Below are positions 53,589 to 54,781 of a DNA stretch of 54,781 bases, in pieces. Positions within the stretch are counted from its first letter, which is position 1, and each line of letters begins with the position of its first letter. The position numbers were made by a program, and so were the translations under genes. Location: positions 1 to 54,781 of the forward strand of contig NZ_JAATOW010000027.1 in assembly GCF_011806405.1 (NCBI RefSeq), given 5' to 3'. Origin of the DNA: Pseudooceanicola sp. HF7. Its GTDB lineage: Bacteria; Pseudomonadota; Alphaproteobacteria; Rhodobacterales; Rhodobacteraceae. The notes under the pieces were generated by a model. It was given only the letters and a program-made list of their open reading frames with translations, was not told the origin of the DNA and ran no database searches.

Positions 53589-54470
53589 ATGATGGACCTG
53601 CTGCTCCAGCCCTTCTCCTATGGTTACATGACCAACGCCATGTGGGTCTCCGCGCTGGTGGGCGGGGTCTGCGCCTTTCTCTCCAGCTACCTCATGCTCA
53701 AGGGCTGGTCGCTGATCGGCGACGCCCTCTCCCATTCCGTGGTGCCCGGGGTTGCCGGTGCCTACATGCTCGGCCTGCCCTTCGCGCTTGGCGCTTTCCT
53801 GTCGGGGGGCCTGGCCGCGGTGGCGATGCTCTTTCTGTCGGATCGCTCCGGGCTGAAGGTGGATGTCATCATCGGGATGATCTTCACCGCCTTCTTCGGT
53901 CTCGGCCTCTTCATGATCTCCGTGAACCCGGTGGCGGTCTCGATCCAGACCATCACCATGGGCAACATCCTGGCAATCACCCCCGGCGACACGCTGCAGC
54001 TGGCGCTGATCGGCTTCATCACACTGGCGGTGCTGCTGGCCAAGTGGAAGGACCTCATGGTCACCTTCTTCGATGAAAGCCACGCGCGCTCCATCGGCCT
54101 GCGCCCGCAACTGCTGAAGGTGATCTTCTTCACCTTGCTCTCCGCCTCCGTCGTGGCCGCCATGTCCACCGTCGGCGCCTTCCTGGTGGTCGCCATGGTC
54201 GTCACCCCCGGGGCCACGGCCTACCTGCTCTGTGACCGGTTCCCGCGCCTGATCCAAACCTCCGTCCTGATCGGCACGACCACCAGCTTCCTCGGCGCCT
54301 ACTTCAGCTACTTCCTCGACGGCGCCACCGGCGGCATCATCGTCTCTCTCCAGACGCTGGTCTTCCTCGCGGCCTTCACCTTTGCGCCCAAGCATGGCTA
54401 CCTGGCCACCCGCGCCCGCGCCCGGCGCGAGCTGCGGGCCGCCACCCAGCCGGAGCACGCCCCCCGATGA
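53589..54470 (+). CDS. sitC: Manganese/iron ABC transporter, permease SitC
   Basis: A 293-residue ABC-3 family permease with about eight helices. GWSLIGDALSHSVVPGVAGAYMLG and VGAFLVVAMVVTPGATAYLL are typical of SitC/MntB/ZnuB. The frame is open well upstream, but the Met codons at 53589/53592 give the family start. The stop overlaps the sitD ATG (ATGA). Confidence 0.92.
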   Translation: MMDLLLQPFSYGYMTNAMWVSALVGGVCAFLSSYLMLKGWSLIGDALSHSVVPGVAGAYMLGLPFALGAFLSGGLAAVAMLFLSDRSGLKVDVIIGMIFTAFFGLGLFMISVNPVAVSIQTITMGNILAITPGDTLQLALIGFITLAVLLAKWKDLMVTFFDESHARSIGLRPQLLKVIFFTLLSASVVAAMSTVGAFLVVAMVVTPGATAYLLCDRFPRLIQTSVLIGTTTSFLGAYFSYFLDGATGGIIVSLQTLVFLAAFTFAPKHGYLATRARARRELRAATQPEHAPR

Positions 54471-54781
54471 CAGAGACGCTGCTTCTGCCCTTCCAGTTCC
54501 CCTTCATGCAGAACGCCTTCTGGATCTGCCTGCTGGTCTCCATTCCCACCGCCCTGCTCTCCTGCTTCCTGGTGCTCAAGGGCTGGGCCCTGATGGGCGA
54601 CGCGGTCAGCCACGCGGTCCTGCCGGGCATCGTGCTGGCCTATGTGGCCGGCGTGCCGCTGATCCTGGGCGCCTTCGCGGCCGGCATGACCACATCGCTC
54701 ATGACCGGCTTCCTGGCCACGAATTCCCGCGTGAAGCAGGATACCGTGCTGGGCGTGGTCTTTTCCGGCATGTTCTTTCTT
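54467..54781 (+). CDS. sitD: Manganese/iron ABC transporter, permease SitD, N-terminal part
   Basis: 105 residues are visible before the window ends. GWALMGDAVSHAVLPGIVLAY parallels the same segment in SitC, showing that the two are paralogues forming a heterodimeric channel; paired permeases distinguish SitABCD from ZnuABC. The start overlaps the sitC stop by four bases. Confidence 0.9.
   Translation, partial: MTETLLLPFQFPFMQNAFWICLLVSIPTALLSCFLVLKGWALMGDAVSHAVLPGIVLAYVAGVPLILGAFAAGMTTSLMTGFLATNSRVKQDTVLGVVFSGMFFL

Overview
The window looks like chromosomal DNA of a Roseobacter-type alphaproteobacterium (Rhodobacteraceae). GC content is high and most intergenic gaps are short. Family-typical neighbourhoods are present: yajC-secD-secF-Mth938-ccmA, yfgM-bamB-der, ccmI-ruvX-DUF1289, a heterotetrameric sarcosine oxidase, and a SitABCD-type manganese importer. 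No rRNA, tRNA, CRISPR array, transposase or phage gene was found. Species-level assignment is not possible from reading alone.

Layout. 1-3653 (minus): Sec accessory operon leading into cytochrome c maturation (ccmA, cut by the window edge). 4063-5712: membrane-anchored pentapeptide-repeat protein. 5945-8116: serS and a TspO-like membrane protein. 8228-12385 (minus): yfgM-like, bamB-like and der. 12716-17700: two-gene RND efflux system. 17870-18676: an SDR. 18859-21133: Atm1-type ABC exporter divergent from an ArsR-family regulator. 21114-24632: LysM protein, LOG-family protein, host-attachment-type protein, a small hydrophilic protein and Fe-SOD. 24772-31199 (minus): sarcosine oxidase genes soxB, soxD, soxA, soxG, with soxB separated from soxDAG by two unknown small genes. 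31478-33437: ccmI, ruvX, DUF1289. 33439-39979: TauE/SafE permease, Bcr/CflA-type MFS pump, dusA, chemoreceptor and a metal cupin. 40220-49573: a catabolic island (HutC-type GntR regulator, APH-like kinase, Zn alcohol dehydrogenase, HisD-like dehydrogenase, polyamine-type ABC importer, SDR). 49744-51189: aldo/keto reductase and Nudix. 51635-54781: sitABC and partial sitD.

The most interesting system is the 40220-49573 island. Its three dehydrogenases (SDR, Zn-ADH, HisD homologue) match the HpsO/HpsP/HpsN set that converts 2,3-dihydroxypropane-1-sulfonate (DHPS, an algal sulfonate) to sulfolactate. Here they are joined to a four-component ABC importer, an unexplained kinase-like protein and a HutC-type repressor. 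GTATAGAC-type sites fitting the HutC consensus lie upstream of three units, which suggests one regulon. The HisD-like protein has changed zinc-site residues (Gln to Glu, Asp to Asn), which argues against histidine biosynthesis.

Other points of note: an 18-codon ORF joined by ATGA overlaps to both soxD and soxA; a terminator-like hairpin 42 nt upstream of soxD; two intergenic arrays of 11-bp units (5792-5857 and 18765-18819); a dispersed REP-like repeat family with four copies; a 19-bp Fur/Mur-like palindrome upstream of sitA; and an ArsR-type palindrome between arsR and the Atm1-like exporter. Several genes were started downstream of the longest open frame because of ribosome-binding sites, signal sequences or family lengths; this is stated where it applies.
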